Positions 42,452-54,363 of a stretch of DNA of 64,000 nt are shown piece by piece. Origin of the DNA: Deinococcus sp. LM3 (GTDB lineage: Bacteria > Deinococcota > Deinococci > Deinococcales > Deinococcaceae); contig NZ_MUFV01000001.1 in NCBI RefSeq assembly GCF_002017875.1, forward strand, positions 2,320,501-2,384,500, read 5' to 3'. Within the stretch, counting starts at the first letter, position 1; every line of letters starts with the position of its first letter. Under the pieces are notes generated by a model that did no database searches, was not told where the DNA came from, and saw only the letters and a program-made list of their open reading frames with translations. The translations under genes and the position numbers were made by a program.

Positions 42452-43405
42452 TTACAGCGTCTCCTTGGCCAGCGCCCAGGCGTGCTCGAACACGCCGCCG
42501 CGTTCCGGGCGGGCCATGACGCGCGCCAGACCCTCGGCCAGCGTCATGGTGGGCACCACCACCTCGGATTCACGGTTCACGCCGTCCCAGCGGCATTCCA
42601 GGCGCACCACGTCGTTCCCGCCGCTGGTCTCGGCGCTCAGGGCGAAGCGCACGCCGTCGCCCAGCAGCTCCGCGCCGCACAGGTCGCCGTTCTCGCGCCC
42701 GCAGCGGCCCGAACGGAACGTCACGCCCCGCAGGTCCGTCCAGCCCAGCGTGCTGGCAATGAAGCCCGCGTACAGCCGCGCCGGCAGGTCCTTCTTCCCG
42801 GCGTGCCGCACGACCAGCCGGTCGATGCGCGGCAACTGCCGGGCGGCGTCCGGGCTGTCGAACACCTGCGCCAGCGCCTCACGCCACGGCGCCGAGCGGC
42901 TCCAGCCCAGGTCCGCCAGCGCGTAGTGCCGCGAGGGCGGCATGTCCAGCGTCAGGCTGTCCACGATCACCTGATCGGCCAGATCGGTCAGTTCGGTCAG
43001 CAGCGTGCCGCCGGGCCGGCTGTCCGCGCCCCACCACACGTGATTCACGGTGGCCGGGCGGATCAGCGGCAGGATCGCGCCCTGAAGCTGCTCGGGACTG
43101 GCTTCCAGCGTCAGGCGCTCCACGTACAGCCCGCCGCGCTGCGGCACCAGACTGGCATGGACGGTCAGGTCGTCCGTGCCGTCCATCACGCCGATGATCT
43201 GCCGTCCCGCGTAGCGGCCTTCCAGGCCCGCCAGGGCTTCCTGCACGCGCCCCAGGTGTTTCTTGACGGTCAGCGCGATGATGTTCCCGGTGTACGCGCG
43301 GGTCTCGACGTTCGTCTGCGCCCACAGTTCATCCAGGGTCATCTGGGCCTTGCGGACGGTGGTGTCCACCGGGCCCAGCGGTTTCAGGTCCGTTGCGTAG
43401 GTCAT
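42452..43405 (-). CDS. opcA: OpcA-like glucose-6-phosphate dehydrogenase assembly protein
   Basis: 317 aa. The sequence (VETRAYTGNIIALTVKKHL, RPATVNHVWWGADSRPGGTLLTELTDLADQVIVDS, FIASTLGWTDLRGVTF) fits the OpcA family, which allosterically activates or helps assemble G6PDH in cyanobacteria and actinobacteria. It is the last gene of gnd-zwf-opcA, with an 88-bp gap containing a 7-bp tandem repeat after zwf. Confidence 0.88.
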   Translation of the reverse strand: MTYATDLKPLGPVDTTVRKAQMTLDELWAQTNVETRAYTGNIIALTVKKHLGRVQEALAGLEGRYAGRQIIGVMDGTDDLTVHASLVPQRGGLYVERLTLEASPEQLQGAILPLIRPATVNHVWWGADSRPGGTLLTELTDLADQVIVDSLTLDMPPSRHYALADLGWSRSAPWREALAQVFDSPDAARQLPRIDRLVVRHAGKKDLPARLYAGFIASTLGWTDLRGVTFRSGRCGRENGDLCGAELLGDGVRFALSAETSGGNDVVRLECRWDGVNRESEVVVPTMTLAEGLARVMARPERGGVFEHAWALAKETL

Positions 43406-43422
43406 GGGCAGCCTCCGGGCAG

Positions 43423-43453
43423 GCGGATGGCGGACGGCGGATGGCGGATGGCG
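43423..43453. repeat. 7-bp tandem repeat between zwf and opcA
   Basis: GCGGATG, GCGGACG, GCGGATG, GCGGATG, GCG. Four units in the zwf-opcA gap, just upstream of the opcA start. Confidence 0.85.
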
Positions 43454-43493
43454 TGGGGGAGGTCCATCACCCGTCCTCCATGCTCCAGCGTCT

Positions 43494-45364
43494 TCACAGG
43501 CGCCGCCAGCGGCGGTCGTCGCCCATCAGTTCGTCCGCCTCGTCGGGCCCCCAGGTGCCGGCCGTGTAGTTCGGGAAGTCCGGCCCCTTCTCACGGCGAC
43601 CCGGTTCGGCTTCCCACACGTCCAGGATGCCGCTCACGATCTGCCACGCCAGGTCCACCTCGTCCTCGCGGGGGAACAGGGTGGCGTCGCCCAGCATCGC
43701 GTCAAGCAGCAGGCGCGAGTACGGGCTTTCCAGCTGCGCGCCGAACGCGTCGTAGCGGAAGTCCATGACCACCTCGCGCAGCACCATCTCCTGCCCCGGC
43801 GTTTTACTGCTGAACTTCAGGCTCACGCCCTCGTCCGGCTGGATGCGGAAGGCCAGCACGTTGCGTTCCAGCCCGCCGGGGAAGATGCCCAGCGGCGGAC
43901 GTTTGAACACCACGGCGATCTCCGTGACCTTCTTCGGCAGCCGCTTCCCGGTGCGCAGGAAGAACGGCACGCCCTGCCAGCGCCAGTTGTCCACTTCCAG
44001 TTTCAGGGCCACGTAGGTGGGCGTGACACTGCCCTCCTTCACGTTCGGTTCCTCGCGGTAGCCCGGCACCTTCTCGCCGTACATGGTGCCCGGCCCGTAC
44101 TGTCCGCGCACCGCGACCGACTTCACGCGGCCCGACGGGATTTCCTTGACGGCGCGCAGCACCTTGACCTTCTCGTCACGGATGGCGTCCGCGTCGAAGG
44201 CGGCCGGGGGTTCCATGGCGGTCAGCGCGAACAGCTGCATCAGGTGGTTCTGAAGCATGTCGCGCACCACGCCCGCCTCCTCGTAGTAACCGGCGCGCCC
44301 TTCCAGGCCCAGGTCCTCGCTGGCGGTGATCTGCACGTGATCCACGTACCCACGGTTCCACAGCGGCTCGAAGATGGCGTTCCCGAACCGGATCGCCATC
44401 AGGTTCTGCACGGTCTCCTTGCCCAGGTAATGGTCGATGCGGTACACCTGCGACTCGTCCCAGACCTTGTGGATGGTGTCGTTCAGGTCGCGGGCGCTGG
44501 CCAGGTCGTGCCCGAACGGTTTCTCGATCACCAGTCGGCGCCAGCCCTCACTCTGATCCGCCAGGTCCAGGCGGCCCAGGCCGTTACTGATCGGCTCGAA
44601 CAGGCTGGGCGGGGTCGAGAGGTAGAACAGCGCGTTCTTGCGGCCGCCGTGCGCCTCCTCGGCGCGGTCCAGTTCGCGGCCCAGCTTGGCGTACACCTCG
44701 TCCCCGGCGAAATCGCCGAACTCGTAGTACAGCAGTTCCCGGAACTTCTCCAGGCTGCCCGGCTGGATGGCGTCGGTCTCCTTGCTGTCCTTCAGCGCCT
44801 GGATGGCGTAGTCCTTGAACTGCTCGTCCGTCATCTCCTGACGGCCCACGCCCACGATGTTGAAAGCACTCCCGAGCAGGCCGTCCTGCCACAGGCCGAA
44901 CACGGCGGGCAGCAGCTTGCGGCGCGACAGGTCGCCGGTCGCGCCGAAGATCACCAGGGTGGCGGGTTCCGGCGCGCGGTTGCGGCGCATCAGCGCCCGG
45001 AAGGGATTCTGGCCGTCATGACCGGGCGCGGCGCTGTTCCTGCCCTTGCGGGGCGCGGAGGTCTGCGCGGTCTTCACGCCGGCCCGGCGCCCGCCCGGAG
45101 CGGCCTGCGCCACACCCACCGTGCGCGCCGCGAGGTCAGACTCCACATTCGCCTGCACGTCGGCGGCGACCTTGCTGCCCGCCGCCTTCCGGGCCGTGGT
45201 CTTGCCGGTGGCCTTGGCGGTCGCCTTGCTGGCTGCCTTGCCAGCTGGGGTCTTGGCAGCGGTCTTGCTCACGGTGGCTTTCGCTGCGGCGGGCTTCTTC
45301 GGCGCCGCCTTCGTCGTGGCGGCCTTGCGGCCGGCGGGGCTGCTGGCGGGTTTCTTCGGGGCGC

Positions 45365-45368
<4 letters not shown>
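43494..45368 (-). CDS. zwf: Glucose-6-phosphate dehydrogenase with histone-like N-terminal tail
   Basis: 624 aa. Residues about 135-624 are a normal G6PDH: the NADP loop VIFGATGDLSRRKLLPA (about 140), the active-site RIDHYLGKE (about 310), and conserved C-terminal regions. Residues 1 to about 85 are almost only Lys, Ala, Thr, Pro and Ser (KKPAAAKATVSKTAAKTP...), like histone H1 or AlgP tails, followed by a linker to about 130. The long start is supported because its ATG overlaps the gnd stop as ATGA. The tail could bind nucleic acid or polyphosphate. The enzyme makes NADPH for the oxidative pentose phosphate pathway. Confidence 0.93.
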
Positions 45369-46432
<1,064 letters not shown>

Positions 46433-46572
46433 TGCGTGACCTCCTGACCATGCCGGAATCGGTTCCATCCCGGCGGCCTTACCGCCCGCCACTATACGAC
46501 TCTGCCTGCGTGGCCCCGCCCTTTCCTGGATCACGTTTCAGGCACCGTCTTCGCGACTCGCAGGTGAGCTGG

Positions 46573-46602
46573 TTGACAGATAGTCGTTGCAACGACTAAT
46601 TT
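46573..46602 (+). promoter_or_regulatory. marR promoter with overlapping palindromic operator
   Basis: TTGACA (46573-46578), an 18-nt spacer and TAATTT (46597-46602). The spacer is filled by the perfect 18-bp palindrome TAGTCGTTGCAACGACTA (46581-46598). MarR proteins bind such palindromes, so binding here would block RNA polymerase and autoregulate marR-doxX. Confidence 0.8.
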
Positions 46603-46683
46603 GCCCTTGGCCCGCTGGCCTCACTGCCGGCCCCCCGCCCGTCCCCCCCGCAGGAACGCCACCGCGCCACCAGCCGGGAGACA

Positions 46684-47169
46684 ATGAACCCCGACATGAC
46701 ATCTGCCTCCACCTCCACGCCCTCCAGCCTGCCCGGCACGCCCGGCAGCCCCGAACACACCACCTACCTCGCCCTGCAACGCCTCGCCCTGCGCCAGCAG
46801 CACGAGACGGCCGAACTGCTGCGTGACTACGACCTCAGCGGTCCCCAGTTCAACGTGCTGCGCATCCTGCGCGGCGCCGGCGAACAGGGCCTCACCTGCA
46901 GCGAGATCGGCGGACGCCTGCTCGTCCACGACCCCGACGTCACCCGCCTGCTCGACCGCCTCCAGAAAGCCGGACTGGTCCGCCGCGACCGCGACCGCCC
47001 AGACCGCCGCGTCGTCGCCACCCGCCTCACCGACCAGGGCCGCGCCCTGCTGGCCCGCATCGACCAGCCCATCTCCGCGCTGCACGCCCGGCAGTTCGCG
47101 CACCTGAACCCCGCGCAACTCCAGCAGCTGCTCACGCTGCTGACCCCCCCACCCGAGGACACCCCATGA
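46684..47169 (+). CDS. MarR family transcriptional regulator
   Basis: 161 aa. The Ser/Thr/Pro-rich N terminus is followed by a complete MarR winged helix: LRDYDLSGPQFNVLRILRGAGEQGLTCSEIGGRLLVHDPDVTRLLDRLQKAGLVRRDRDRPDRRVVATRLTDQGRALL. No conserved cysteines are evident, so a ligand rather than thiol oxidation may be the signal. A second ATG at 46696 is possible. The stop overlaps doxX as ATGA and a palindromic operator lies in its promoter, typical of an autorepressed regulator-effector pair. Confidence 0.92.
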   Translation: MNPDMTSASTSTPSSLPGTPGSPEHTTYLALQRLALRQQHETAELLRDYDLSGPQFNVLRILRGAGEQGLTCSEIGGRLLVHDPDVTRLLDRLQKAGLVRRDRDRPDRRVVATRLTDQGRALLARIDQPISALHARQFAHLNPAQLQQLLTLLTPPPEDTP

Positions 47170-47588
47170 CCACCCAGACCCACCCCGACACGGCCGCCCA
47201 CCGCGGCACCGACCTCGCCCTCCTGACCGTCCGCCTCGCCACCGGCCTGATCTTCGTGATGCACGGCGCGCAGAAGATCTTCACGTACACCCTGCCCGGC
47301 ACCACCCAGGCCTTCACGCAGATGGGCGCACCCCTGCCCGCTCTCAGCGCGCCCCTGGTCGCCGGCGCCGAACTGATCGGCGGCCTGCTGCTGATCGCGG
47401 GCGTCCTGACCCGCTGGGCCGGCGGCGCCCTGACCCTGATCCTGCTGGGCGCCATCGCCCTGGTCCACCTGAAAGCCGGGTTCTTCAACCCGAACGGCGT
47501 GGAATTCCCGCTGAGCCTGCTGGCCGCCACCGTCGCCCTGACCCTCGCCGGCCCCGGCCGTTACCGCGTACCGGGCCTGCCCGCCTGA
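47166..47588 (+). CDS. DoxX family membrane protein
   Basis: 140 aa with four hydrophobic helices (LLTVRLATGLIFVMHGAQKIF, SAPLVAGAELIGGLLLIAGVL, WAGGALTLILLGAIALVHL, LSLLAATVALTLAG). The HGAQK motif in helix 1 is the DoxX signature. Family members are quinol-linked or act in thiol and oxidative stress in the inner membrane. It is translationally coupled to marR and is probably the gene that regulator controls. Confidence 0.9.
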   Translation: MTTQTHPDTAAHRGTDLALLTVRLATGLIFVMHGAQKIFTYTLPGTTQAFTQMGAPLPALSAPLVAGAELIGGLLLIAGVLTRWAGGALTLILLGAIALVHLKAGFFNPNGVEFPLSLLAATVALTLAGPGRYRVPGLPA

Positions 47589-47656
47589 ACCGACCCCCGC
47601 CGGACCCCAGCACACCTGCGGCCCGGAGCGGGCGACGCGCCGGATAGACTGAACGC

Positions 47657-48100
47657 ATGGGCGGTCATCTGTGGTGGTACGTCGAACCCTACGAACCGGA
47701 GATCGCGGCCGTCCTGCAACGGCTCCGGCAGCGTGAATTCCAGGCGGGCCGGTACTCGCCGGTCATCCCGGTTCCGGCGTTCCCGGTCACGGCGCACTCG
47801 CCGGCCCCCGGACCGGACCACGACAGCATCGAAGATGCCCTCGAAGCCGCAGACGCGCAGGGCACCCGCACGATTCTGGACGTGCCGGGACTCGCAGGCA
47901 GCGACGACGACTGGGGCATGAAACCGCTGGACCGCGAAACGCTGCTGGACCTGTTCGGCACCACCCGGCCGGTCCTGGCGCAGGTGCAGGGCAGTGACCG
48001 GCTGACCGAATCACTGGACCGGGGCCAGAGCCTCTATGTCGTTGCCTACGAAGCCGGGCAGCCGGCGTACCTGTACTTCACCGGGTACTCCTACGACTGA
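47657..48100 (+). CDS. Conserved hypothetical protein
   Basis: 147 aa starting MGGHLWWYVEPYEPEIAAVLQRLRQREFQAGRYSPVI. Conserved-looking features are the aromatic start and the C-terminal LYVVAYEAGQPAYLYFTGYSYD. No signal peptide or recognised domain. TAGACT is 6 nt before the ATG, so it has its own leaderless promoter. Confidence 0.72.
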   Translation: MGGHLWWYVEPYEPEIAAVLQRLRQREFQAGRYSPVIPVPAFPVTAHSPAPGPDHDSIEDALEAADAQGTRTILDVPGLAGSDDDWGMKPLDRETLLDLFGTTRPVLAQVQGSDRLTESLDRGQSLYVVAYEAGQPAYLYFTGYSYD

Positions 48101-48170
48101 TCCGGACGGCCCCCCGCGCCCTGTGCGCCCGGAGACCAATGCCCGCCCCCGCCGGTGCTACCGTACCCGC

Positions 48171-49358
48171 ATGACCGCTCCCGCCCCCACCGGAACCGAC
48201 CCGGCCGCCGCTGCGCTCGACCGGGCCGTGCAAGGCGAACGACTCGACCACGCCAGCATCGAGGCGCTGTACTCGCTGCCGCTGCCGGACGTGGCGGCCG
48301 CCGCGCACCACCTGCGTCTCGCGCGGCGCGACCCGCGCACCGTGACGTTCCTGATCGACCGGAACATCAACTACACGAACATCTGCAACGTCGGCTGCAA
48401 CTTCTGCGCCTTCTACCGCACCCCCCGCCAGAAAGACAGCTACACGCTGGACTACGAGCAGATCAGCCACAAGATCCGCGAACTCGAAGCGGTCGGCGGA
48501 ACGCGCATCCTGCTTCAGGGCGGCGTGAACCCCGCGCTGGGCCTGGACTACTACACCGGCCTGCTGCGGCACGTGAAGGCCAACCACCCCACCATCCGCA
48601 TCGACGCCTTCTCGCCCGAGGAGGTGCTGTTCATGGAAAAGACCTTCGGGCACACCCTGGACGACCTGCTGGACATCCTGATCGAGGCCGGTCTGGACGG
48701 CCTGCCCGGCGCGGGCGGCGAGATCCTGGAAGACGAGGTGCGCGCCAAGGCCGCCCCGGCCCGCATCCGCAGCGAGGACTGGTTCCGCATCATCGACGCC
48801 GCGCAGCGCAAGGGCCTGTACACCATCGCCACCATGGTCATCGGCTTCGGTGAGACGTACGCGCAGCGCACCAGCCACCTCCTGAAGATCCGCGAGCAGC
48901 AGGACCGGGCGAACCGCGAGTACGGCGGGAACGGCTTCTCCGGCTTCGCCATGTGGACCCTGCAGACCGAACACACCCGCCTGCACGGCAAGGCGCCCGG
49001 CGCGACCGCGCACGAGTACCTGCAACAGCTCGCCATTGCCCGCATCGCGCTGGACAACATCCCGAACATCCAGGCGTCGTGGCCCGCGCAGGGCTTCAAG
49101 GTCGCGCAGTCCGCGCTGTACTACGGTGCGAACGACCTCGGCAGCACCATGCTCGAGGAGAACGTCGTGTCGGCGGCAGGCGGGCACGGCCGCCACAACG
49201 CCACGGTCCGTGAACTGGTCCGCATCGCTGTGGACGCCGGATTCGAACCCGCCATCCGCAACAGCCGCTTCCAGATCATCGAGCGGCCCGACGTGACCGC
49301 CATCCTGGGCCGCGACGACGCCAACCCGGAAGGCGAACGCGCCGTCGGGGCCGGCTGA
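48171..49358 (+). CDS. mqnC: Cyclic dehypoxanthinyl futalosine synthase
   Basis: 395 aa radical SAM enzyme. The cluster motif is CNVGCNFC (CxxxCxxC, about residues 72-79), followed by FYRTPRQKDSYTLDYEQI, GGTRILLQGGVNP, DAFSPEEV and LPGAGGEIL, all typical of MqnC. It closes the ring in the futalosine route to menaquinone, the route expected in Deinococcus. TGCTACCGT, an extended -10, is 6 nt before the ATG. Other mqn genes are not in the window. Confidence 0.93.
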   Translation: MTAPAPTGTDPAAAALDRAVQGERLDHASIEALYSLPLPDVAAAAHHLRLARRDPRTVTFLIDRNINYTNICNVGCNFCAFYRTPRQKDSYTLDYEQISHKIRELEAVGGTRILLQGGVNPALGLDYYTGLLRHVKANHPTIRIDAFSPEEVLFMEKTFGHTLDDLLDILIEAGLDGLPGAGGEILEDEVRAKAAPARIRSEDWFRIIDAAQRKGLYTIATMVIGFGETYAQRTSHLLKIREQQDRANREYGGNGFSGFAMWTLQTEHTRLHGKAPGATAHEYLQQLAIARIALDNIPNIQASWPAQGFKVAQSALYYGANDLGSTMLEENVVSAAGGHGRHNATVRELVRIAVDAGFEPAIRNSRFQIIERPDVTAILGRDDANPEGERAVGAG

Positions 49359-49363
49359 GAGGC

Positions 49364-49720
49364 ATGACCGGGCAGGCGCTGGTCCTGTGCGAGCACCGCC
49401 CAGACCCGCAGGGCGCGTGGGAACTCACGGCCCGCTTCCTGCACGCCGACCCGGCCGCCCTGCTGGACCAGCTGGACCGCGCCGGTGTGGCGGGCCGCGC
49501 CCACCCGGACGACCTGAGCCTCCAGAGCCGCTCGGAACTGCTGTTCCAGGATGAGGAAGCCCGGCACCCCACGACCCTGACCGTCACGGAAATCCACGAC
49601 GTTCAGGCGCACGCCCCGCCCGAAGAGTGGGGCAACCTGCACGCCTGGGCGGCGTTCATGTACGCCCTGGATACCACCGGGGAACACACCCGACTGATCG
49701 TGTGGTTCACCGACCACTGA
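49364..49720 (+). CDS. Conserved hypothetical protein after mqnC
   Basis: 118 aa, MTGQALVLCEHRPDPQGAWELTARFLHADPAALLDQLD. No recognised domain. Only five bases separate it from mqnC, so it is probably on the same message. The TGA stop is joined directly to repeat copy G. Confidence 0.72.
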   Translation: MTGQALVLCEHRPDPQGAWELTARFLHADPAALLDQLDRAGVAGRAHPDDLSLQSRSELLFQDEEARHPTTLTVTEIHDVQAHAPPEEWGNLHAWAAFMYALDTTGEHTRLIVWFTDH

Positions 49721-49796
49721 TACGGACTCCGATTGAATGGGCTGCAAAGACCGTTCAATCCGAGCGGATGCGAGTGAGAGTCCAACGGAATCCGTA
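49720..49796 (+). repeat. Dispersed MITE-like element, copy G (internally deleted)
   Basis: 77 bp. It keeps both ends (ATACGGACTCCG and CGGAATCCGTA) and the left hairpin but has lost the central and right part, joining CGAGTGAGAGTC to CAACGGAATCC. It begins on the last base of the upstream stop codon. Confidence 0.9.
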
Positions 49797-49822
49797 CGAT
49801 ACGGACCCCCGGATGGGGGCGG

Positions 49823-50092
49823 TCAGGCCGCGCCGGGGTACGACCGGTTGTCCGTGACCGGGCCGGTCAGGCGCACCTGCCGTTCGATGTCGTCCAGCGC
49901 GGCCGCGTACAGGCCCGCGCCGATGCGGGGCAGCAGCGCGAGTTCCAGCGCGGCGTCCTCCAGGGACGGGTGGGCGCTGCGGTGCTGCCAGCCGTGCCCC
50001 TCGGCCTCCAACAGCACGCGGCCGGACGCGGCGAGAATCCTCACGCGGCCCTCTTCCGTCCGCGTGTCGCTGAAATGACGGGGAACATTCAT
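49823..50092 (-). CDS. Small conserved hypothetical protein
   Basis: 89 aa, MNVPRHFSDTRTEEGRVRILAASGRVLLEAEGHGWQHRSAHP. No recognised domain, no signal peptide. It lies downstream of the YloU/DUF697-type gene on the same strand, separated by a strong hairpin at 50145-50196. Confidence 0.65.
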   Translation of the reverse strand: MNVPRHFSDTRTEEGRVRILAASGRVLLEAEGHGWQHRSAHPSLEDAALELALLPRIGAGLYAAALDDIERQVRLTGPVTDNRSYPGAA

Positions 50093-50144
50093 GCGCCCAG
50101 CTTACGGGGCGGGTGTGCGCGCCGGCATCCGCCAAAGTAATGAT

Positions 50145-50196
50145 CCCTTCACGCCGCTGCGCGACGTGGCGGTACGCGGCGCAGCGGCGTGAAGGG
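50145..50196 (-). terminator. Long perfect hairpin
   Basis: A 17-bp perfect inverted repeat (cccttcacgccgctgcg with cgcagcggcgtgaaggg) and an 18-nt loop, just after the 3' end of the gene that stops at 50204. It has no T run, so it may protect mRNA ends rather than terminate. Confidence 0.55.
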
Positions 50197-50203
50197 GCCG
50201 GCT

Positions 50204-50812
<609 letters not shown>

Positions 50813-50892
50813 ACGGCGAGTGTAGCGCCGCGCCCCGCACCCGCGTGAGCGGCCGCTGATGTCGCGTTCACCTTCCCGGCACGACATGAAAG

Positions 50893-51103
50893 AGCGGACA
50901 CGCCCAGGGGGGGAGGTAGCGTGCCCGCGTCGGAGGGAAGGATGAGGGGTTCATCACCACTCGCCCCTCAGTGTAGAGAGTGGCCCTTACAGCCTCCTGA
51001 CAGCCGGGTCAGGACGCGCTGGGTGAAGCTGTCATGCGGTCCTCATGACCGCAGCGCCCGGCATGTCCGGGCCTCAGCGTGTCCGGGCCTCAGTGTCTGT
51101 TTC
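50893..51103. other. Gene-free stretch with short repeats
   Basis: No supported gene. It contains a small hairpin tgcggtc / gaccgca (51035-51053) and a doubled TGTCCGGGCCTCAG motif near 51063-51093, just downstream of cysS. I cannot assign a function. Confidence 0.5.
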
Positions 51104-52585
<1,482 letters not shown>

Positions 52586-52625
52586 GGGAGTTCTCCTTGT
52601 TCGGAAACCGGGTGGAAGAGGCAAT

Positions 52626-52661
52626 AAAAAGACCGCGCCACACAATCGATGGGGCGCGGTC
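52626..52661 (-). terminator. Hairpin with T run upstream of cysS
   Basis: Minus-strand stem gaccgcgcc / ggcgcggtc (9 bp) with a 13-nt loop, then TTTTTATT. It can end the lysR transcript, or act as an attenuator in the cysS leader if transcription starts at the TGCTACATT box further upstream. Confidence 0.8.
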
Positions 52662-52716
52662 ACGGACGCTGAGCTGCGTGGGCCGCTAGGGAAGGCAACA
52701 CAGGGTCGTCATGCGC

Positions 52717-53676
52717 CTAATGTAGCAGAGAAGCCCCGCCCGGCAAGGCCGCCGCCGGGTCCGGCGCGGGCGCCTGCGGCCGGTGCAGCGCCGCGAGCAG
52801 CGCGTCCGTGAACGCCCGGATGACCGGCAGGTTCGCGCGGTGCGGCAGGGTCGCCAGCGCCAGCGGCCGCATCAGCCGCTCGGGCAGGGGCAGCGCCACC
52901 AGCCCGTCGGGCAGCGGCTCCAGCGCCAGCCGGGGCATCACGCTGACCCCCAGCCCGTGCGCGACCATGCCCAGAATCACGCTGTCCTCCCCGATCTCAG
53001 TCACCTCCTGCGGCTGCACGCCGTAGCGGCGCAGATACCCCATCACCCGCAGGTTGCAGGCATTCGCGCCCGGTGCCAGCAGCAGCGGCCCGCGCAGGTC
53101 GTCCGGCGTGACCGGATGCGCGCCGCGCCGCGCGGGCGACACGAACAGGTACTCGTCCATGACCAGCGGCGTCAGGCGCAGATCGCCCCAGTTCTCCTCG
53201 ATCACGATCGCGGCGTCCGCCTGACCGCGCCGCACGAGGTTCTGCCCGCCACCCTCCGTCTCACCGTCCAGCAGGCGCACCGTCACGCCAGGATGCTGCG
53301 CCCGGAACGCCGCCAGCGCCGGCGGCAGCAGGTGCGTGGCGGTCGAGCGGAACGACGCCACGCGCAGGGTGCCGCGCAGTTGCGTGTCCTCCTGCGCGGC
53401 CAGCAGCGCGTCCCCCGCCGCCTGCACCGCCGCGCGCGCATGCGTCAGCATCCGCTCGCCCGCCGGGGTGGGCTGGGTGCCGCCCCGCCCCCGGCGCAGC
53501 AGCGGCCGCCCCGCCAGCGCCTCCAGTTTGCTGATCGCCTCGCTGAGGGTGGACTGCGACACGCCCAGTTCCGCCGCCGCCTCACCGAAGCCACCGGCGT
53601 CCGCCACCGCCAGCAGGGCGCGCAGCTGCGCCAGCGACGGCAGGCCAGTGGTGGGGGAGGGGCGCGCGGAGGTCAT
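52717..53676 (-). CDS. LysR family transcriptional regulator
   Basis: 319 aa. N-terminal helix-turn-helix: LAQLRALLAVADAGGFGEAAAELGVSQSTLSEAISKLEALAGRPLLRRGRGGTQPTPAGE. The C-terminal part is a periplasmic-binding-like sensor (GTLRVASFRSTATHLLPPALAAFRAQHPGV ... LVMDEYLFVSPARRG). It is divergent from a 100-aa gene at 53.8 kb, its most likely target. The last bases overlap a candidate extended -10 for cysS. Confidence 0.92.
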   Translation of the reverse strand: MTSARPSPTTGLPSLAQLRALLAVADAGGFGEAAAELGVSQSTLSEAISKLEALAGRPLLRRGRGGTQPTPAGERMLTHARAAVQAAGDALLAAQEDTQLRGTLRVASFRSTATHLLPPALAAFRAQHPGVTVRLLDGETEGGGQNLVRRGQADAAIVIEENWGDLRLTPLVMDEYLFVSPARRGAHPVTPDDLRGPLLLAPGANACNLRVMGYLRRYGVQPQEVTEIGEDSVILGMVAHGLGVSVMPRLALEPLPDGLVALPLPERLMRPLALATLPHRANLPVIRAFTDALLAALHRPQAPAPDPAAALPGGASLLH

Positions 53677-53830
53677 GCCCCAGTGTAGGTCCCGCCCACC
53701 GGAGCAGGCATCGGGAAAACCGATGCGACGCGCGGGGCGCAGCGTCCCCGCCGATGGTCAACCCACTCCCCGACGGCGCACCCTGAGGGCCTCCCGGCCA
53801 CCCCGGCCGCGCCCCCGACGAGGTGCCCCC

Positions 53831-54133
53831 ATGACCGCCACCCAGTACCGCCCGATGTCCGCTCACCTCTCCACCCCCGCCCACCCCGAGCCTGCCGCCC
53901 CCCTGCGCAACCTGCCCCTGCACAGCCAGCCTCTGTACAGCCTGGAGGTCATCAGCCCCAGCGGACGCGCCCCGCACCTGGACGGCTGGACCGTGCAGAC
54001 CTGGCCGGTCGCCAGCCTGGGCGACCTGACCGTGCAGGCCCGCCCCCACAGCGCCGCCACCCCGGACGACCTGCGCGCCGCCCTGACCCGCGCCGGATTC
54101 ACGCCCCTCGGCCCCGTCCGTACCCACCGCTGA
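53831..54133 (+). CDS. Small hypothetical protein divergent from lysR
   Basis: 100 aa, MTATQYRPMSAHLSTPAHPEPAAPLRNLPLHSQPLYSLEV. GAGGTG precedes the ATG by 6 nt, which sets this start; a longer frame upstream is opposite lysR and not real. No recognised domain. The divergent position suggests control by the LysR protein. Confidence 0.65.
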   Translation: MTATQYRPMSAHLSTPAHPEPAAPLRNLPLHSQPLYSLEVISPSGRAPHLDGWTVQTWPVASLGDLTVQARPHSAATPDDLRAALTRAGFTPLGPVRTHR

Positions 54134-54159
54134 CCTGCCGGCCAGGGCACCTTCATCTG

Positions 54160-54313
54160 TTACGGACTCCGATTGAAGAGGCTGCAAAGCCCCTTCAATC
54201 CGAGCGGATGCGACTCGTAGAGCTGCTCCGCAGAGTGGGAGCAAAACGGGTTCCGGACGTGGAGTTGGCAGATCGGTGGTGTTCCGATCTGTCAACGAAA
54301 CAAACGGAGCCCA
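54160..54313 (+). repeat. Dispersed MITE-like element, copy H (interrupted by the IS)
   Basis: A long-form copy starting TTACGGACTCCG with the left hairpin and CTCGTAGAGCTG insert. Its right end is cut at CGGAGCCCA by the IS4-family element; the last bases (CGGAGCCCATA) reappear at 55562-55572 as the target duplication plus the terminal TA. Confidence 0.9.
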
Positions 54314-54338
54314 CTGGGAGCCTGACACAAATGATGAG

Positions 54339-54360
54339 AATGCCCCCGACGGGGCATTCT
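54339..54360 (+). terminator. Hairpin at the left end of the IS
   Basis: Stem gaatgcccc / ggggcattc with a 4-nt loop followed by TTG, upstream of the transposase. Likely limits read-through into the transposase gene. Confidence 0.6.
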
Positions 54361-54363
54361 TGA

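Noticed and set aside
54160..54313. Considering the sequence left of the IS as part of the IS
   Set aside because: It matches the dispersed element family, and the IS ends are fixed by inverted repeats and a 9-bp duplication.
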